Positions 18,962-28,156 of a stretch of DNA of 64,000 nucleotides are shown here, one piece after another. The notes under the pieces were generated by a model. That model searched no databases. It was not told where the DNA came from and worked only from the letters and a program-made list of their open reading frames with translations. The DNA comes from Scardovia inopinata JCM 12537. Its GTDB lineage: Bacteria; Actinomycetota; Actinomycetes; Actinomycetales; Bifidobacteriaceae. The stretch lies in assembly GCF_001042695.1 (NCBI RefSeq), contig NZ_AP012334.1, positions 248,001-312,000 of the forward strand, written 5' to 3'. The position numbers and the translations under genes were made by a program. The stretch's first letter is position 1; each line of letters begins with the position of its first letter.

Positions 18962-19360
18962 ATGGCAGCTACAAAGCAGGCCGCGCGCAAGCCTCGCCGC
19001 AAGGACCGCAAGTCGGTACCGGTTGGCCAAGCGCACATCAAATCAACATTTAATAATACGATCATCTCCATCACTGATCCTTCAGGAGCCGTTGTTTCTT
19101 GGGCTTCCGGCGGTGATGTAGGTTTCAAGGGCTCCCGTAAGTCCACCCCTTACGCTGCTGGCATGGCTGCAGAAGCGGCTGCCCGTAAGGCACAGGAGCA
19201 TGGCGTTAAGAAGGTTGACGTATTCGTCAAGGGACCTGGTTCCGGCCGCGAGACCGCAATCCGTTCTCTTCAGTCTGCAGGACTTGAGGTTGGTTCTATT
19301 ACCGACCGCACCCCGCAGGCATTCAACGGTGTCCGCCCGCCTAAGCGTCGCCGCGTCTGA
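18962..19360 (+). CDS. rpsK: 30S ribosomal protein S11
   Basis: 132 residues. The conserved core reads [19 protein letters not shown] and the C-terminus carries [21 protein letters not shown]11 lines the mRNA exit region of the platform. rpoA follows after 76 bases; rpsD, which sits here in many bacteria, is absent. Confidence 0.98.
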   Translation: MAATKQAARKPRRKDRKSVPVGQAHIKSTFNNTIISITDPSGAVVSWASGGDVGFKGSRKSTPYAAGMAAEAAARKAQEHGVKKVDVFVKGPGSGRETAIRSLQSAGLEVGSITDRTPQAFNGVRPPKRRRV

Positions 19361-19436
19361 AGCACTCAGACAAGAAATAACATCCAACCCGCATTGATTG
19401 GCAAGTGCACAGCCAATCTAGCTGAAAGGATACAAC

Positions 19437-20432
19437 GTGCTTATTGCACAGCGTCCGTCACTTACTGAGGAACAAGTTACTCCCCAGCGTTCGCGCTTTA
19501 CGATTGAGCCTTTGGAGCCCGGCTTTGGTTACACTTTGGGTAATTCCTTGCGCCGGACTCTCCTGAGTTCTATTCCGGGGGCAGCAGTGACATCGGTACG
19601 TATTTCCGGGGCCCTGCATGAGTTCACCACTCTGCCTGGGGTCAAGGAAGACGTTACTGAAATTCTTTTAAATATCAAAGAACTCGTGCTCACTTCTGAG
19701 TACGATGAGCCTGTTGTCATGTATCTGCGTAAAAGCGGCGAGGGAGAAGCCACAGCAGCTGACATTACTCCACCTGCTGGTGTAGTAATTGCCAACCCTG
19801 ATCTTCACATTGCTACCCTTGCCGAAGATGGAGAGCTCGAGATTGAGTTCACTGTTGAGCGTGGACGTGGCTACGTGCCGGCTCAGATGAACAAGCAGGA
19901 GGGCGATGAGATCGGTCGCATTCCTGTTGATTCCATTTATTCACCTGTGGTGAAAGTGAGCTACAAGGTGGAAGCAACCCGCGTGGAGCAGCGCACTGAT
20001 TTTGATAAGCTCATCGTTGATGTGGAAACAAAGCCGGCTATCACCCCCCGTGACGCCGTAGCTTCCGCCGGATCAACCCTGGTGGAGCTCTTCGGGCTTT
20101 TCCATGAGCTCAACAATCAGGCTGAAGGCGTAGAAGTTGGCCCTGCCCCGGTGACCGAAGAGGTCGATCCTCAGATGGAGATCCCTATCGAGGATCTTAA
20201 TCTGACTCAGCGGTCTTATAATTGCCTCAAGCGCGAAGGAATCCATACTATCGGCGAGCTGGTCAAGAGGTCGGAGCAGGACCTGCTTGACATTCGCAAT
20301 TTTGGTCAGAAGTCTATTGATGAGGTTAAAGATAAGCTCGCCAGCATGGGACTGTCTTTGAAGCAGTCGCCTCTGGGACTTGGCCAGATCGATCTTGACG
20401 ACAGCAATTTCTTCAGTCCTGAAGATTTGTAA
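19437..20432 (+). CDS. rpoA: DNA-directed RNA polymerase subunit alpha
   Basis: 331 residues, GTG start preceded by GAAAGGATACAAC. The N-terminal assembly domain includes [20 protein letters not shown]. The C-terminal domain (from about residue 255) has the helix-hairpin-helix pattern [20 protein letters not shown] and [16 protein letters not shown], which binds UP elements and activators. Alpha dimerises to nucleate polymerase assembly. Confidence 0.98.
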   Translation: MLIAQRPSLTEEQVTPQRSRFTIEPLEPGFGYTLGNSLRRTLLSSIPGAAVTSVRISGALHEFTTLPGVKEDVTEILLNIKELVLTSEYDEPVVMYLRKSGEGEATAADITPPAGVVIANPDLHIATLAEDGELEIEFTVERGRGYVPAQMNKQEGDEIGRIPVDSIYSPVVKVSYKVEATRVEQRTDFDKLIVDVETKPAITPRDAVASAGSTLVELFGLFHELNNQAEGVEVGPAPVTEEVDPQMEIPIEDLNLTQRSYNCLKREGIHTIGELVKRSEQDLLDIRNFGQKSIDEVKDKLASMGLSLKQSPLGLGQIDLDDSNFFSPEDL

Positions 20433-20509
20433 GCTAACCTGTCAAGACCCGCACAATAATACCGAGCGGATGTTCGGGCTGATGCCCACCCGACTCGGAA
20501 AGGAGAATT

Positions 20510-21112
20510 ATGCCACAACCAAAGAAAGGCCCACGTCTGGCTTCAAGCCCGGCTCATGAGCGCCTGATGCTGGCCAACATGGCTACAAGCCTGTTCGAGC
20601 ATGGTCAGATTAAAACAACCCTGCCCAAAGCCAAGCGTCTGCGCCCCCTGGCTGAGAGGCTGATCACCTTCGCCAAGAAAGGCGATCTGGCTTCCCGCCG
20701 CCGCGTTTTGCGCGTTCTGCGGAACAAGTCCGTAGTCCACAAGCTTTTCACTGAAATTGCTGAACAGATGGAAGAGCGCGAGGGCGGCTACACCCGCATC
20801 ATCAAGACTGCTCCCCGTCACGGAGATGCAGCCCCCATGGCCATCATCGCCTTGGTAACTGAACCCCTGTCAGCCAAGAAAGCTACTGTCGCCGAGGCTG
20901 AGGCTGCTACTAAGCAGGCCGCCAAGGAAGATGCAGAAGATGCTGCTGAAGCCGTAGAAGCTGAAAAGCAAGAGGATCAGGCTGCAGACGACAAAGCTGA
21001 GGAAACTGAAGCCGAAGCTGAAACTGACGCTCAGACTGATGTTGAAGAAGCTGCTGAGGCTGGCGAAGCAAAGGAAGAGTCTGACGATACTAAGTCTGTT
21101 AAGACTGAGTAA
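20510..21112 (+). CDS. rplQ: 50S ribosomal protein L17 with acidic tail
   Basis: 200 residues. The first ~120 are L17 ([20 protein letters not shown] ... [20 protein letters not shown]). The remaining ~80 are almost only Ala, Glu, Asp, Gln, Lys and Thr. E. coli L17 has 127 residues and no such tail; other actinobacteria carry comparable ones. L17 lies at the exit tunnel, so the tail probably projects into solvent. A terminator follows. Confidence 0.97.
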   Translation: MPQPKKGPRLASSPAHERLMLANMATSLFEHGQIKTTLPKAKRLRPLAERLITFAKKGDLASRRRVLRVLRNKSVVHKLFTEIAEQMEEREGGYTRIIKTAPRHGDAAPMAIIALVTEPLSAKKATVAEAEAATKQAAKEDAEDAAEAVEAEKQEDQAADDKAEETEAEAETDAQTDVEEAAEAGEAKEESDDTKSVKTE

Positions 21113-21155
21113 GTCAAACGTTCAGATTACTTTTTATATTCCTTGTTTTTTGATT

Positions 21156-21192
21156 GGACCTTGATGTGTTTTTCATATCAAGGTCCTTTTTT
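21156..21192 (+). terminator. Terminator after rplQ
   Basis: GGACCTTGAT (21156-21165) pairs perfectly with ATCAAGGTCC (21177-21186), and six Ts follow. Confidence 0.92.
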
Positions 21193-21257
21193 AAAATGGC
21201 ATCTGGACTATCATCTGCAATATCACCTGGATGAAGTCCAGAGAAGGAAGGTATATG

Positions 21258-22099
21258 ATGATGAGAATGAGAAATATTTTGTCAGCTCAGGACATCAGCA
21301 AGGAGTTCAAGGGGAAAACTGCCGTTTCCCATCTTTCCCTGGAGATTGTCCCCGGGCGGATCATGGGTTTGCTGGGTCCTAATGGGGCGGGCAAAAGCAC
21401 CACCCTGCGGATGATGTGCGGACTCATTCAGCCTGATTCAGGTCAGGTCACCTTTCGCGGAAAATCTGTTGAAAAATGGAAGAACAATCTCTATTCGCAC
21501 CTGTCCTGTGTTCTGGAAGATTCTTCCCTGGCCTATATGTTTCTTACTGGCTGGAATAACTTAGCCTATCAAGGTGCCTTGTATGGCCTGTCCCGTAAGG
21601 AAACCCTGTCTCGATCCCGCAATCTGATGGATGCTCTGGAATTGACTGAGCATATGAATAAACCAGTGGGGGACTCAGCAGAAATTGGCTCTGGTAACGG
21701 CTATGCTTGCTTCCCAGGCCGGAGCTTCTTATTTTGGACGAGCCCACTTTGGGCCTGGATGTGGTTTCCAAGAGGGATTTTCTTAAGACAGTTAAGAATC
21801 TGGCTCATCAAGGAGTGGGAATTATTATTGCTTCTCACCAGTCGGAAGTGATAGAAACAGTGGCTGATGACATCACCCTCATCACTCATGGTCAGACCCA
21901 ATGGCAGGGAAGCTACCAAAACTTTCTTGATGTTCACAGCCGCCAGATGGGAGCAGCAGAAGGGGAACGCTACGGCCTGGAGGCGATTCTTCTGAGCCTT
22001 TTTGACCAGGATAGTCTATCTTCTGGGGACTTTGCAGACGGGGGTGGTCTGGCTGACCAGGAGAAAGCGGAAGACTCTGATCAAAAGGGAGCTGACTGA
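21258..22099 (+). pseudogene. ABC transporter ATPase, frameshifted
   Basis: The N-terminal part is a normal ABC-2-type ATPase, with Walker A LLGPNGAGKSTTLRMM near residue 38, and is readable to about base 21680. The C-terminal part reads in another frame from 21707, LLPRPELLILDEPTLGLD (Walker B), through the switch histidine in IIIASHQSEV, to TGA at 22097. In between, the expected signature (YSxGMxQ) is absent. A short stretch KLALVTAML is readable in the third frame, so there appear to be two lesions: a deletion before AAATTGGCTCTG and a duplicated GCTT at 21706. AAGGAAGG precedes several tandem ATGs at 21255-21263; 21258 is chosen. It is coupled to an intact permease. Confidence 0.85.
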
Positions 22100-22854
22100 T
22101 GCGTAGATACGGAATTTTACTGGCTGCGGAAATCCGCCGCTATCTGCTGGAACTGCGCATGTACTGGAGTAATTATGTCTCTGATCTAATATTGACTAGC
22201 ATCCTTATTGCTATGTTTGCTCTGTCCACCGACGCCCGGTCAAATTCCACTGCCTGGCTGGGATATTTTCTCTGGACAGCCTCCTCAACCATGATCACTG
22301 AGTCCAGCGTCTCCATTTCGACCGATAAACAGGACAGCACTTTTACCCAACTGATGCTTAAACCGACCTCGCTCTTCACCCAGATCATGGTGAAAACTTT
22401 AACCTGGAGCCTGGTTGCCATAGTGATTGATGCTCTTTTCATCGCCGGTCTTTTTGCTCTTCTGCGTATTCCCATGGCTGTGAACTGGCCGATTATTGGC
22501 CTCTGTCTCATTATTCTTGTCGGGCTCTTTGGCTTCACTCTCATCTTTGTTGCTTTAATAGTGGTTTATACCCGTACTCAGTCTTATTCCAGCCTTTTTA
22601 CCTATATTCTCATGCTGGTTTCAGGAATGGTCGTTCCGCTGAGCCTTCTTCCTCGGCCTGTCATGTGGCTGGGAAGAATTCTTCCCCTCCAATATGGATA
22701 TGAATTGATTCAGCGGGCCTGGACCCGGCCTGTCGCCGTTTCTCAGTTGCTGATAGTCAGCGGACAGAGCCTGATTTACCTACTTATCGGGTATCTGCTT
22801 TTTAGCCTCATTCTGCGTCGCGGTCGCAAGAACGGTATAAATATGCGGTACTAG
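22099..22854 (+). CDS. ABC-2 type transporter permease
   Basis: 251 residues with about six hydrophobic segments (for example WPIIGLCLIILVGLFGFTLI and YSSLFTYILMLVSGMVVPLS). The start overlaps the stop of the broken ATPase gene by one base (TGATG), so the two were one export system of unknown substrate. With the ATPase signature lost, the permease is likely non-functional unless another ATPase serves it. Confidence 0.82.
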   Translation: MRRYGILLAAEIRRYLLELRMYWSNYVSDLILTSILIAMFALSTDARSNSTAWLGYFLWTASSTMITESSVSISTDKQDSTFTQLMLKPTSLFTQIMVKTLTWSLVAIVIDALFIAGLFALLRIPMAVNWPIIGLCLIILVGLFGFTLIFVALIVVYTRTQSYSSLFTYILMLVSGMVVPLSLLPRPVMWLGRILPLQYGYELIQRAWTRPVAVSQLLIVSGQSLIYLLIGYLLFSLILRRGRKNGINMRY

Positions 22855-22907
22855 ACCAGGGTTTGGGCTTTCAACCTATTTCCTTTCCCTATGGGAAAAT
22901 GGGCTCT

Positions 22908-24056
22908 ATGCGCTTGAAGATTGATTGTTCCTATGATGGTACAGATTTTCACGGATGGGCCCGTCAGCCTGACCTCAGAACTGTCCAGGGGGAACTGGAG
23001 GCAGCCATTGCCAAGGTTCTCCATCTGTGGCAGCCTGCCGGTCAGACTGCTGACTATCCCTCAGCTTTCGCCAAAGCTCTCGCCAATCAGTCAGCCCCGG
23101 TATCGTTTTGGCCTCATCTGGTGGTTGCCGGCCGTACAGATACAGGGGTTCATGCCCGAGGCCAGGTCTGTCATCTGGATCTTGATCAGGATCTCCTGGG
23201 GCGGGCTCAGGGACATCTGGATCCGGCCCGCTTCAAGCCTTGGGATGCTTTAACTTATCGGCTCAGGCGCATTCTTCCCGATGATCTCAGCGTCTCTGCT
23301 ATTAGTCCTGCCCCTGAGGGCTTTGATGCTCGTTTCTCTGCTTCAGACCGGGTGTATGTATACCGGGTGGCAGATGATCAGACCTCCTATGATCCTCGGC
23401 TGCGTTCTTTTGTACTGAATCTGCGGCGATCGACGGACATCCAGATTATGAATACAGCCCTGGCGGAAATAGTTGGCCTCCACGATTTTGGTTCTTTTGC
23501 CACCCCTAATCCGGGCGGAACCACTATCCGTGAGGTCAAGTATGCTCATTGGCGGCGGGTGGGAGCAGATTCTCTGAGCTTGAGCAATTACTCCCCCAAC
23601 TCCGGTAATCTCATGGTTGAGACTGACAGGAACGCTGCCGATTGTTCCCCCAGCAGTTCCGGGGATAGTTCCCGGGCCAGTTCCGACCATAAGTCTCAAA
23701 TTCCGACAGCACATCCTGGCCAATCCCAATCCAAGACTCAGGCCGTAGGCTGGCGGCCCGGTCAGGACAGCGCTTATCAAATCGATATTCTGGAGTCGGG
23801 CCTGCTGGAGTTTACCATTATTGCCGATGCTTTTGCCCACAACATGGTCCGGTCCCTGGTGAATGCCAGCCTTCAGGTAGGCATGGGCAAGAAGAGTCTG
23901 GAGTGGTTCCTGGATAAGATACATAATCCCCAGCGGGAGGGGGCCAGCGGGCCGGCTCCGGCCTGTGGACTGACACTGGAAAAGGTAAATTATCCCCCTG
24001 ATAATCTTCTGGCTGCCCGCTCTCAAGCGATCAGGGCCAAAAGGACCTTGGACTGA
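22908..24056 (+). CDS. truA: tRNA pseudouridine(38-40) synthase TruA, with insertions
   Basis: 382 residues from ATG 22908 (MRLKIDCSYDGTDFHGWARQ); an in-frame ATG at 22899 is an alternative. TruA converts U38-U40 of the anticodon arm to pseudouridine. The catalytic aspartate is in GRTDTGVHARGQ, and the C-terminal FAHNMVRSLVNASLQVG motif is intact. E. coli TruA has 270 residues. The surplus is an N-terminal-domain insertion before the catalytic motif and a Ser-rich, low-complexity insertion of ~60 residues encoded at about 23600-23790. The core residues are kept, so activity is likely retained. Confidence 0.95.
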   Translation: MRLKIDCSYDGTDFHGWARQPDLRTVQGELEAAIAKVLHLWQPAGQTADYPSAFAKALANQSAPVSFWPHLVVAGRTDTGVHARGQVCHLDLDQDLLGRAQGHLDPARFKPWDALTYRLRRILPDDLSVSAISPAPEGFDARFSASDRVYVYRVADDQTSYDPRLRSFVLNLRRSTDIQIMNTALAEIVGLHDFGSFATPNPGGTTIREVKYAHWRRVGADSLSLSNYSPNSGNLMVETDRNAADCSPSSSGDSSRASSDHKSQIPTAHPGQSQSKTQAVGWRPGQDSAYQIDILESGLLEFTIIADAFAHNMVRSLVNASLQVGMGKKSLEWFLDKIHNPQREGASGPAPACGLTLEKVNYPPDNLLAARSQAIRAKRTLD

Positions 24057-24161
24057 GCTGAGCTCAAGACTGAACTGAGTCCAAGAGACTAGGCTGAGCT
24101 CAGAGAGAACTTTGGACTGGGCCTAAAGTTGTGGCTCTGTGGCATAATTGCCAAAACAGAA

Positions 24162-24247
24162 GGATGATTGTCCGAGCGGTCGAAGGAGCACGACTCGAAA
24201 TCGTGTGAGGCTCAATACCTCCGTGAGTTCGAATCTCACATCATCCG
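24162..24247 (+). tRNA. tRNA-Ser (CGA)
   Basis: The 86-nt cloverleaf has a 7-bp acceptor stem (GGATGAT with ATCATCC), a discriminator G at 24247, anticodon stem CACGA/TCGTG, and loop CTCGAAA with anticodon CGA at 24196-24198. The long variable arm GAGG...CCTC is typical of tRNA-Ser, and the T-arm is GTGAG/CTCAC with TTCGAAT. CCA is not encoded (CCT follows). It reads UCG. Confidence 0.96.
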
Positions 24248-24251
24248 CCTG

Positions 24252-24293
24252 AAGGTCCTGACTTGAGTTATTGAGCCAGGACCTTTTATTTTT
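24252..24293 (+). terminator. Terminator of tRNA-Ser
   Basis: AAGGTCCTG (24252-24260) pairs with CAGGACCTT (24277-24285), followed by TTATTTTT. Confidence 0.9.
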
Positions 24294-24515
24294 CATAAGA
24301 TTTACGCTAAGAGCACAGGGGAACGGGCCATTGATGGCCTAGCTACTGATGAAAAGTCTGGTGAAAAGTCCTGGCCCTGGCCTATTATTTTTACTGTTTT
24401 GAGCAGTGTCATATTGCGGGCACTCTCCCTGACGCCCGCGATGATGTATATAGCGGCACATCGCCTGCGTTTGCAAGTAAATCATAAGAAATTACAGTAG
24501 ACGATAGGAAAATCC
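24294..24515 (+). promoter_or_regulatory. rpoB upstream region
   Basis: This non-coding 222-base stretch has two small hairpins: GGCCAT/ATGGCC (24326-24339) and GCGGGC/GCCCGC (24416-24439). It also has a short direct repeat of TGAAAAGTC. No promoter matches consensus well. The rpoBC promoter is presumably here because a terminator closes the tRNA unit upstream. Confidence 0.4.
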
Positions 24516-27500
24516 TTGGCTGCGAAAAAGACACAAAGCACTACGGCTCCTTATGCTCGCGCTGATCAGCACGAAATTGAACTCCGTAAAGCAACTGATC
24601 GCATTAATTTTGGATCCATCCGAGAACCTATTTCCGTTCCCGACCTTCTGGGCGTGCAGACCAACAGTTTCGATTGGCTGGTGGGCAATGAGCGCTGGCG
24701 TAAGCGGGTCGAAGAGGATGAAAAAAACGGTACCTACACCGTGGGCCACACCTCAGGTCTGCAGGAAGTTTTCGATGAAATTTCACCCATCGAAAATTTT
24801 GCTCAGACTATGTCCCTGACCTTCACTGACCCTTACTTTGAAGAACCCCGCCACACCGTGCAGGAATGCCGGGAGAAGGATCAGACTTACTCTGCACCCC
24901 TGTATGTGAACGCAGAGTTCACCAATTATGATACCGGTGAGATCAAGTCTCAGACCGTTTTCATGGGTGATTTCCCCCTGATGACTAAGCATGGCACCTT
25001 CATTATTGGCGGAACTGAGCGGGTCATTGTTTCTCAGCTGGTCCGGTCTCCTGGTGTTTATTTTGGCCGTACTCCAGACCGCACATCAGATAAGGACGTC
25101 TTTGATGCCAAGATCATCCCTTCCCGGGGAGCCTGGCTGGAATTTGAGATTGACAAGCGTGATGTTCTGGGTGTTCGTATTGACCGCAAGCGCAAGCAGT
25201 CCGCCATCATTTTCCTCCAGGCTATTGGCATGACCCGATCCGAGATTGCAGAGGCTTTCACAGACTATCCTCTGGTCATGGATGCCCTGTCGAAAGAACC
25301 AGAAATTAGCCAGGACCAGGCTCTGACCGAGCTTTACCGCCGCATTCGCCCTGGCGATACCGCCACGCCTGAAGCGGGACGGAACCTGCTGGAATCCTTC
25401 TATTTTAATAATAAGCGTTACGATCTTGCCCGGGTTGGCCGCTACAAGATCAACCGCAAACTGGGACTGGATACTGACTACCAGAATCGAAGCCTGACCC
25501 GGGACGATATCGTAGCCACCATGAAATATCTGGTGACCCTGCACGACGGAAAGGATACTTTCCCTGGCAAGCGCGAGGGCAAAGATATTGAACTCCCGGT
25601 TGACACTGACGATATTGATAACTTCGGCAACCGCCGCATTCGCCAGGTGGGTGAACTGATTCAAACTCAGCTGCGCACCGGCCTGTCACGCATGGAGAGG
25701 GTTGCCCGCGAGCGTATGACTACCCAGGAACCTGAGGCTATCACCCCTCAGTCCCTGTTAAATATCCGTCCCGTGGCGGCAACGATCAAGGAGTTCTTCG
25801 GAACTTCTCAGTTGTCCCAGTTCCTGGATCAGAACAATCCTTTGGCATCGGTAACCAACAAGCGCCGCCTGTCGGCTCTGGGTCCCGGCGGTCTGTCCCG
25901 TGACCGTGCCTCCATGGAAGTTCGTGATGTACACCCATCTCACTTTGGGCGTATGTGCCCCATTGAGTCTCCTGAAGGCCCCAACATTGGTTTGATTGGA
26001 TGCCTGTCCACTTTCGCCCGAATTAATCCCTTTGGTTTCATTGAAACTCCTTACCGCAAGGTGGAAAACGGCCATGTGACCAACGATGTGGTCTACATGA
26101 CTGCTGATCAGGAACACGGCCATGTGATTGCTCAGGCTAACCAGGAGCTGGATTCAGAAGGCAATTTCCTGACCAAGAGCGCTTTGGTCCGTGATGATGA
26201 AGCGGAAGCAGAGGATGTGCCCGTGGATCAGGTGGATTACATGGATGTCTCGGCCCGCCAGATGGTCTCGGTTGGTTCCTCCCTCATCCCCTTCCTGGAG
26301 CATGATGAAGGGCACCGAGCCCTAATGGGCGCCAACATGCAGCGCCAGGCCGTCCCCCTGGTCAAGTCCGAACGGCCCCTGGTGGGAACCGGAGGTGAAT
26401 GGAGTGCTGCTGTAGATTCAGGCGATGTGGTCCTGTCTGAAAAGAACGGTGTAGTCACCTATGTGTCTGCTGACCTGATCCGGGTCATGAACGATGATGA
26501 CACCACCTCCAGCTACAAGCTGACAAAGTTCCAGCGGTCCAACCAGATGACCTGCTACAATCAGGTTCCCCTGGTTTCCCAGGGAGAGCGGGTTGAGGAA
26601 GGATCTGTTCTGGCTGACGGTCCTGCTACCGATCAGGGTGAAATAGCCCTGGGCAAGAACCTTTTGGTCGCCTTTATGCCTTGGAACGGCTACAACTACG
26701 AGGATGCTGTGATTATTTCCCAGCGCCTGGTCCGAGACGATACTCTCAGCTCCATTCATATTGAAGAGTTTGAGATTGATGCCCGCGAAACCAAGCTGGG
26801 GTCCGAGGAAATTACCCGGGACCTGCCCAACGTGTCGGAGGATGCTGTAGCTAACCTGGATGACCGGGGAATTGTTCGCATTGGAGCTGAAGTAGAAGCA
26901 GGCGATATTCTGGTTGGCAAGGTCACTCCTAAGGGTGAGACTGAACTGACGCCTGAAGAGCGACTCCTGCGGGCTATCTTTGGCGAGAAGAGCCGGGAAG
27001 TTCGTGATACTTCTCTGCGGGTACCTCACGGAGAACGGGGAACGGTCATTTCCATCAAGGAGATTACTAAGGAAGAGGCCGAAGAGGCTGGCGATGAGCT
27101 GCCTACCGGCGTTAACCAGATGATCCGGGTTTACATTGCTCAGCACCGCAAGATTACTCAGGGCGACAAGCTGTCCGGTCGTCACGGCAATAAGGGCGTG
27201 ATCTCCCGGATTCTGCCCGAAGAGGATATGCCTTTCCTGGCCGATGGAACCCCCATTGACATTATGCTCAACCCCCTGGGTGTGCCCAGCCGTATGAATC
27301 TGGGTCAGGTCCTGGAACTTCATCTGGGCTGGATCGCTCATTCCGGTTGGGACATCAGCATTGATCCCGATCTGGAAGCCGAGTGGAAGAAGCACATTCC
27401 TGCCGGGGCCGAAAAGGGTGATCCTGGCAGCCATGTAGCAACTCCTGTCTTTGACGGTGTTCGTACCGATGCTATGCATGGTCTTCTTCACACCACCCGG

Positions 27501-28085
27501 CCCGACCGTGACGGCAACTACCTGGTAGGAGATGACGGCAAGGCTCAACTCTTCGATGGCCGCACTGGCGAGCCTTTCCCCAAGCCGATCTCTGTAGGCT
27601 ACATGTATATGCTGAAGTTGCATCATCTGGTAGACGACAAGATCCATGCCCGCTCTACCGGCCCCTATTCCATGATTACCCAGCAGCCTCTGGGCGGTAA
27701 GGCCCAGTTTGGTGGCCAGCGCTTTGGCGAGATGGAAGTCTGGGCCCTGGAAGCCTATGGTGCTGCCTATACCCTGCACGAAATGATGACTATCAAGTCT
27801 GATGATGTTGATGGCCGCGTGCGGGCATATGGGGCCATTGTTAAGGGCGATAACCTGCCTCCGGCCGGTATCCCTGAGTCCTTCAAGGTTTTGCTTAAAG
27901 AGATGCAGTCCCTGTCCCTGAATGTTGAGGTCCTGAATGCAGAAGGTCAGGCCATTGACATGAAGGAAGAGGACGATGATCCTCAATCGGCAACCGACGA
28001 TTTGGGCTTTAACATTGGGGCTCGGCCTGATGCCTCTATGGCAGCCAATGATACTGTCGACACCACTGCTGCAGCCAGCTTCTAA
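24516..28085 (+). CDS. rpoB: DNA-directed RNA polymerase subunit beta
   Basis: 1189 residues starting at TTG, preceded by ATAGGAAAATCC; no upstream ATG fits. Beta forms half of the polymerase active cleft. The rifampicin-pocket cluster is readable ([17 protein letters not shown] and onward). Asn448 stands where E. coli has His526, and Leu replaces Met515, whereas the Ser531 equivalent ([10 protein letters not shown]) is normal. The C-terminal [20 protein letters not shown] is intact. It is co-transcribed with rpoC after a 71-base purine-rich spacer. Confidence 0.98.
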   Translation: MAAKKTQSTTAPYARADQHEIELRKATDRINFGSIREPISVPDLLGVQTNSFDWLVGNERWRKRVEEDEKNGTYTVGHTSGLQEVFDEISPIENFAQTMSLTFTDPYFEEPRHTVQECREKDQTYSAPLYVNAEFTNYDTGEIKSQTVFMGDFPLMTKHGTFIIGGTERVIVSQLVRSPGVYFGRTPDRTSDKDVFDAKIIPSRGAWLEFEIDKRDVLGVRIDRKRKQSAIIFLQAIGMTRSEIAEAFTDYPLVMDALSKEPEISQDQALTELYRRIRPGDTATPEAGRNLLESFYFNNKRYDLARVGRYKINRKLGLDTDYQNRSLTRDDIVATMKYLVTLHDGKDTFPGKREGKDIELPVDTDDIDNFGNRRIRQVGELIQTQLRTGLSRMERVARERMTTQEPEAITPQSLLNIRPVAATIKEFFGTSQLSQFLDQNNPLASVTNKRRLSALGPGGLSRDRASMEVRDVHPSHFGRMCPIESPEGPNIGLIGCLSTFARINPFGFIETPYRKVENGHVTNDVVYMTADQEHGHVIAQANQELDSEGNFLTKSALVRDDEAEAEDVPVDQVDYMDVSARQMVSVGSSLIPFLEHDEGHRALMGANMQRQAVPLVKSERPLVGTGGEWSAAVDSGDVVLSEKNGVVTYVSADLIRVMNDDDTTSSYKLTKFQRSNQMTCYNQVPLVSQGERVEEGSVLADGPATDQGEIALGKNLLVAFMPWNGYNYEDAVIISQRLVRDDTLSSIHIEEFEIDARETKLGSEEITRDLPNVSEDAVANLDDRGIVRIGAEVEAGDILVGKVTPKGETELTPEERLLRAIFGEKSREVRDTSLRVPHGERGTVISIKEITKEEAEEAGDELPTGVNQMIRVYIAQHRKITQGDKLSGRHGNKGVISRILPEEDMPFLADGTPIDIMLNPLGVPSRMNLGQVLELHLGWIAHSGWDISIDPDLEAEWKKHIPAGAEKGDPGSHVATPVFDGVRTDAMHGLLHTTRPDRDGNYLVGDDGKAQLFDGRTGEPFPKPISVGYMYMLKLHHLVDDKIHARSTGPYSMITQQPLGGKAQFGGQRFGEMEVWALEAYGAAYTLHEMMTIKSDDVDGRVRAYGAIVKGDNLPPAGIPESFKVLLKEMQSLSLNVEVLNAEGQAIDMKEEDDDPQSATDDLGFNIGARPDASMAANDTVDTTAAASF

Positions 28086-28156
28086 ATAAGCAGGCAAAAG
28101 CAGAAGCAAGAATCAAGAAAACAAGAAATCATAAAAATCAACAGACAGGACACATA

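Noticed and set aside
26418-28109. 563-codon open frame antisense to rpoB
   Set aside because: It mirrors the rpoB coding frame, shows no recognisable family and has no ribosome-binding context; long antisense frames are expected over biased codon use.
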